This document shows, piece by piece, positions 6,535 to 9,094 of a DNA stretch of 9,094 bases; the stretch's first letter is position 1; each line of letters begins with the position of its first letter. Origin of the DNA: Thiobacillaceae bacterium. GTDB lineage: Bacteria > Pseudomonadota > Gammaproteobacteria > Burkholderiales > Thiobacillaceae. The position numbers were made by a program, and so were the translations under genes. A model generated the notes under the pieces. That model was given only the letters and a program-made list of their open reading frames with translations, did not search any database and was not told the DNA's origin. The stretch is from NCBI GenBank assembly GCA_012274165.1, contig JAAPAA010000108.1:1-9094 (forward strand), in the 5' to 3' direction.

Positions 6535-7110
6535 TCAACCGATTTGGGAGGCTTTGAGCAACAGCCTGAGGTCTTGCATGATGCGTTTGGCATCCGGCCG
6601 GGTGGGGAAGCGCAGCATCAGATTGCCAAGCGGATCGACCAGATAGACATGCGCGTCACGATTCTGTACGGCGGGAAACTGCCCAACGAAGGCCGCGTCG
6701 AACGGTCGCCACACATGCAGGCCGGGATGCTTCTGCAGCAATGCCGCATCGGGCACACCGCTGCCGGTCACCACCCACAAGCGCTCGATGCGTGAGTGCT
6801 CTTTGCCCTGCGTGATCCGTAGCTGCCGCATCAGATAGAGCTGCTGCGCGCAGTCGGCATCACAACTCGCCTCGCCCACATGCACCATCACCCATTTCCC
6901 ATGCAGCTCATCCAGATTGAGGAGTTTGCCATCGATGGAATGTCCGGCAGTCTGCTGCAAGGGCGTGACTTTGAGCAGGTCGCCATAATTGGCATGACCC
7001 GCTGGCCGCCAGCCGAAATAGGCCACATAGGCGGCCACCACCGGCACCAAAAATACAGCCACCAAAAACAGGAATTTACTGCGTGAGGTCAATTGCATGT
7101 TCAAAATCAT
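6535..7110 (-). CDS. membrane-anchored SCO-like/thioredoxin-fold protein of the cytochrome oxidase cluster
   Basis: This 191-residue protein has one N-terminal membrane helix (about 12-32) and a soluble domain probably in the periplasm. The domain resembles a diverged SCO/thioredoxin fold: a LHGKWVMVHVGEASC strand-turn region ends in a CxxxC motif (Cys83-Asp-Ala-Asp-Cys87). Later come LWVVTGSG (111-118) and HVYLVDPLGNLMLRFP (154-169), corresponding to the late YVYDAQGRL strand of SCO. The SCO copper-ligand histidine is not in the usual register; His154 is the nearest candidate. Similar small proteins sit between SURF1 and ctaA in many betaproteobacteria and are usually annotated as hypothetical or cytochrome oxidase assembly proteins. 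Its ATG overlaps the SURF1 stop (7107-7110). A role in CuA thiol reduction or copper handling is inferred. Met5 is an alternative start. Confidence 0.8.
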   Translation of the reverse strand: MILNMQLTSRSKFLFLVAVFLVPVVAAYVAYFGWRPAGHANYGDLLKVTPLQQTAGHSIDGKLLNLDELHGKWVMVHVGEASCDADCAQQLYLMRQLRITQGKEHSRIERLWVVTGSGVPDAALLQKHPGLHVWRPFDAAFVGQFPAVQNRDAHVYLVDPLGNLMLRFPTRPDAKRIMQDLRLLLKASQIG

Positions 7111-7856
7111 TCCGGACGTTGCACGTCATCTTCACGATCACGTTTCACATTCATCACCAGCCACAATACCGCCAGCGTCGTCGCCAGACTGTACCACTGG
7201 AAGGCATAGCTGAGATGCATGCTGACGCCCGTGTCGGGGCGCGGCCAGTCACGCCGCAAGCCATCATTCTGCGCACTGGTCTGCAGAAGCAGAACCGGTT
7301 GCAGCGTCAAGTGTGAATCCGCCGCGTAACGCGAAAAATCCAGGTTTTGCCAGACACGCCCCTGCGGCACCGTATGCGTCAACTCGAGATAGCGGCTGTA
7401 CGGATCAACTGCCATGCCTTCCAGCTTCAAGTGGCCACCCGGCGTTTGCATCAGAGGAAGCTGCTCACGCGAGCGCCCCGCCGCGACCCAGCCACGGTTG
7501 ACCAGGATAGCCAACGGGCCGCCATCAATTCTCAGGGGCGTCAGTACGTGATACCCGGCCACGCCGTCATATACCCGGTTATCCAGCAGAATGGTGTGCG
7601 CATCGTCGAACACGCCCTGCACTTCCAGCTTGCGATACAACAGGCTGTCACGCATAAGCAGGCTGCTGCCGACATGGATGGGCGCATCCTGGATGGCCGC
7701 GTCATAACGCGCCTGCAGGGCGCGCTTGGTTTCAGCTCGATCACTCTGCCAGTTGCCCAGCCACATGGTCAGCACGAAGAAAAACAGCGTCGCCAGGGTC
7801 GGCCACAAAGTCGGCGCAAACTGCCACGCGCCGACACGCAGTTTCACTCCGTGCAT
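7107..7856 (-). CDS. SURF1-family cytochrome c oxidase assembly protein
   Basis: SURF1/Shy1 proteins help insert heme A into subunit I of aa3-type oxidases. From the ATG at 7856 the protein is 249 residues with the family layout. An N-terminal helix (about 13-33) runs into LGNWQ (33-37), then a periplasmic domain with GYHVLTPL (101-108) and ILVNRGWV (117-124). A C-terminal helix (about 218-236) follows the HLSYAFQWYSLA motif (214-225). The frame stays open to a GTG at 7899-7901, 15 codons longer. I prefer the ATG because the added residues are not SURF1-like and would reach within 3 bases of the divergent gene's start. Neither start has a strong ribosome site. It heads the SURF1, SCO-like, ctaA, cyoE run. 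Confidence 0.93.
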   Translation of the reverse strand: MHGVKLRVGAWQFAPTLWPTLATLFFFVLTMWLGNWQSDRAETKRALQARYDAAIQDAPIHVGSSLLMRDSLLYRKLEVQGVFDDAHTILLDNRVYDGVAGYHVLTPLRIDGGPLAILVNRGWVAAGRSREQLPLMQTPGGHLKLEGMAVDPYSRYLELTHTVPQGRVWQNLDFSRYAADSHLTLQPVLLLQTSAQNDGLRRDWPRPDTGVSMHLSYAFQWYSLATTLAVLWLVMNVKRDREDDVQRPE

Positions 7857-7904
7857 GGTGCATGCAATCCGGTTAGACTGAAATTTTTCCAAGCGACCCA
7901 CGCC

Positions 7905-8105
7905 ATGCGCATTCTTGCCCTGCTATTCATTGTGTTCATTCTGGGCAGCCTCGCCAGCGCACTCTACTATCTCATCAAGGACAAGGGTCAGTCTGACCGC
8001 GCGATCAAAATGCTGACGGTACGGGTTGGACTTTCGCTCGCACTGTTCATCTTGCTGATGGCTGGATATTACTTCGGCATCGTTCCGCAAACTGGCCTGC
8101 GCTGA
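7905..8105 (+). CDS. small twin-transmembrane protein (DUF2909-like)
   Basis: This 66-residue protein is made of two membrane helices (about 3-23 and 38-58) joined by a short polar, basic loop (KDKGQSDRAIK). I recognise it as the small DUF2909-type protein found beside coxC and SURF1 in beta- and gammaproteobacteria. Its function is unknown; association with oxidase assembly is inferred from context only. It is the only plus-strand gene in the window, divergent from SURF1 (48 bases between the chosen starts) and convergent with coxC. No good Shine-Dalgarno sequence is visible before the ATG. The frame is open far upstream (from about 7347), but that part lies antisense to SURF1 and is not credible as coding. 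A strong terminator follows the stop by 9 bases. Confidence 0.82.
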   Translation: MRILALLFIVFILGSLASALYYLIKDKGQSDRAIKMLTVRVGLSLALFILLMAGYYFGIVPQTGLR

Positions 8106-8114
8106 CTCCATCCG

Positions 8115-8144
8115 AAAAAAAGCCGCCCGTCAGGCGGCTCTTTT
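8115..8144. terminator. bidirectional rho-independent terminator between coxC and the twin-membrane gene
   Basis: A perfect 7-bp GC-rich stem, AGCCGCC (8121-8127) and GGCGGCT (8133-8139), encloses a 5-base loop. It is flanked by seven A (8115-8121, the first stem base included) on one side and TTTT (8141-8144) on the other. On the minus strand it gives a stem followed by a U-run to end the coxC transcript. On the plus strand it ends the small membrane-protein transcript. The minus-strand version has the longer U-run. Confidence 0.9.
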
Positions 8145-8159
8145 ACGATTCAATACCGA

Positions 8160-9026
8160 TCAAATCATCCAGTACACCAGGATAAACAACAGCACCCACA
8201 CCACATCAACGAAGTGCCAGTACCACGACACGGCTTCAAACGCGAAATGATGCTCGGCCGTGAAATGTCCGGAGATCGAACGAAATAGCATAACCAGCAG
8301 CATCGTCGTCCCCACCAGCACGTGAAAGCCGTGGAAACCCGTCAGCATAAAGAAGGTCGCACCGTACACACCTGCCCCCAGGGTCAGCCCCATTTCGGTG
8401 TAAGCGTGATGGTATTCATAGGCTTGCAGACTCAGGAAAACCACACCAAGCGTCACAGTCATGGCCAGCCCTGCAATCAGCTGGGTGCGGTTGTTCTTTT
8501 TCAAACCCCAGTGCGCCCAGGTCACGGTCACTCCTGAAGTCAGCAGCAGCAGTGTGTTGATTGCAGGGATACCCCACGCGCCCATCGGGTTAAGCTGAAA
8601 ACCGTCTGCGGCAAGGCCAGGGCCTGCAGTCGGCCACGTGGCTTTAAATGCAGGCCACAACTGCTGCATGGTGTCGCTTTCACCCAGCCAGGGCACTGAC
8701 AGTACGCGGGTGTAAAACAACGCGCCAAAAAAAGCTGCAAAGAACATCACCTCGGAGAAAATGAACCAGCTCATCGACCAGCGAAACGAGGCGTCAACCT
8801 GTTTGTTGTAACGCCCTGCTTCACTGTCGCGGATCACCTCGCCGAACCAGCCAAACATCATGTAGAACAGCACCGCCAAACCTGCCAGCAGCACCCAGCC
8901 GCCGTGGTCGATCTCGCGCATGGTCATCACGCCGCCCACGGCCATCAACAACAAGGCGAGCGAGCCGATGATCGGCCACAGCGACGGTTGTGGCAGATAA
9001 TATTTGTCAGTTTGCGCCAAGCTCAT
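8160..9026 (-). CDS. coxC: cytochrome c oxidase subunit III, aa3-type (CtaE/CoxC)
   Basis: Subunit III of the aa3-type heme-copper oxidase binds subunit I, helps stabilise it and is linked to proton uptake. The 288-residue protein has seven predicted helices and family signatures. These include the acidic FGEVIRDSEAG segment (61-71), RWSMSWFIFSEVMFF (82-96, with conserved Glu92), LQAYEYHHA (200-208), FFMLTGFHGFHVLVGT (225-240), and the C-terminal WYWHFVDVVWVLLF (268-281). Length is usual for the beta/gammaproteobacterial form. An AGGGG site (9032-9036) lies 5 bases before the ATG. It starts 31 bases after the end of a partial upstream gene and is followed by a strong terminator, so it is the last gene of the cox structural operon, whose coxA and coxB must lie beyond the right edge. 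Confidence 0.97.
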   Translation of the reverse strand: MSLAQTDKYYLPQPSLWPIIGSLALLLMAVGGVMTMREIDHGGWVLLAGLAVLFYMMFGWFGEVIRDSEAGRYNKQVDASFRWSMSWFIFSEVMFFAAFFGALFYTRVLSVPWLGESDTMQQLWPAFKATWPTAGPGLAADGFQLNPMGAWGIPAINTLLLLTSGVTVTWAHWGLKKNNRTQLIAGLAMTVTLGVVFLSLQAYEYHHAYTEMGLTLGAGVYGATFFMLTGFHGFHVLVGTTMLLVMLFRSISGHFTAEHHFAFEAVSWYWHFVDVVWVLLFILVYWMI

Positions 9027-9057
9027 GTCTTCCCCTCTTCTCTTGTTTGTTGGTCGA

Positions 9058-9094
9058 TCACTTCAAGAACTGCATCACCAGATACATCACCAGC
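9058..9094 (-). CDS. C-terminal end of an unidentified hydrophobic protein (partial)
   Basis: Only the last 11 codons and the TGA are inside the window, reading LVMYLVMQFLK. The composition suggests the end of a membrane helix. In related clusters the gene just upstream of coxC is often a small one-helix protein (DUF2970 type), preceded by the Cox11/CtaG copper chaperone gene. The first would fit this tail, but 11 residues are too few to decide. It is 31 bases upstream of coxC and on the same strand, so very likely in the same operon. Confidence 0.55.
   Translation of the reverse strand, partial: LVMYLVMQFLK

Noticed and set aside
7347..7904. Plus-strand upstream extension of the twin-membrane protein
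   Set aside because: The extension is antisense to SURF1, is His/Arg/Gln-rich and not like any known protein. The family form begins at the ATG at 7905.
1..9094. RNA genes, CRISPR arrays, insertion sequences, phage genes, toxin-antitoxin or defence genes
   Set aside because: Nearly every base is accounted for by oxidase-related genes. No intergenic stretch exceeds 120 bases, and no repeat arrays or transposase-like proteins were seen on either strand.

Overview
This 9.1-kb window carries respiratory-chain genes only: terminal oxidase subunits and the factors that assemble them. I see no rRNA or tRNA genes, CRISPR arrays, insertion sequences or phage genes. The gene content and order suggest a betaproteobacterium, perhaps near the Nitrosomonadales. 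The evidence is a moderately GC-rich sequence, coxC followed by a convergent small twin-transmembrane protein (DUF2909 type), then SURF1, a SCO-like protein, ctaA and ctaB. The taxonomic placement is an inference from layout, not from a search.

Almost everything reads on the minus strand, so transcription runs from high to low coordinates. At the right edge (9058-9094) are the last 11 codons of an unidentified hydrophobic protein. Next come aa3-type cytochrome c oxidase subunit III (8160-9026) and a strong bidirectional terminator (8115-8144). That terminator also ends the only plus-strand gene, a 66-residue two-helix membrane protein (7905-8105). Divergent from it is a tight four-gene run: SURF1, a membrane-anchored SCO-like CxxxC protein, heme A synthase (ctaA) and heme O synthase (cyoE/ctaB). 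Their junctions are a 4-base overlap, 15 bases and 2 bases. This run supplies heme O/heme A and assembly factors for the aa3 oxidase.

An 83-base gap follows, then a two-gene unit with a 4-base overlap: an Rrf2-family regulator with three cysteines suited to an Fe-S cluster, and a SCO1/SenC copper-chaperone lipoprotein. After a 120-base spacer with a good sigma70-like -10 box comes the cbb3 oxidase operon ccoN-ccoO-ccoQ-ccoP, which ends 8 bases from the left edge. The expected heme and copper ligands are present in CcoN, CcoO and CcoP.

Together the genes encode one subunit of a lower-affinity aa3 oxidase, its heme and assembly machinery, and a complete high-affinity cbb3 oxidase. An Fe-S-type sensor and a copper chaperone sit between the two systems. 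The gene families are all known. The points most worth a second look are the Rrf2-SCO-cbb3 arrangement, a dyad around the regulator's start site, the SCO-like protein in the SURF1-ctaA run, and an apparent insertion in CcoO. I found no clear sign of a wholly new system.
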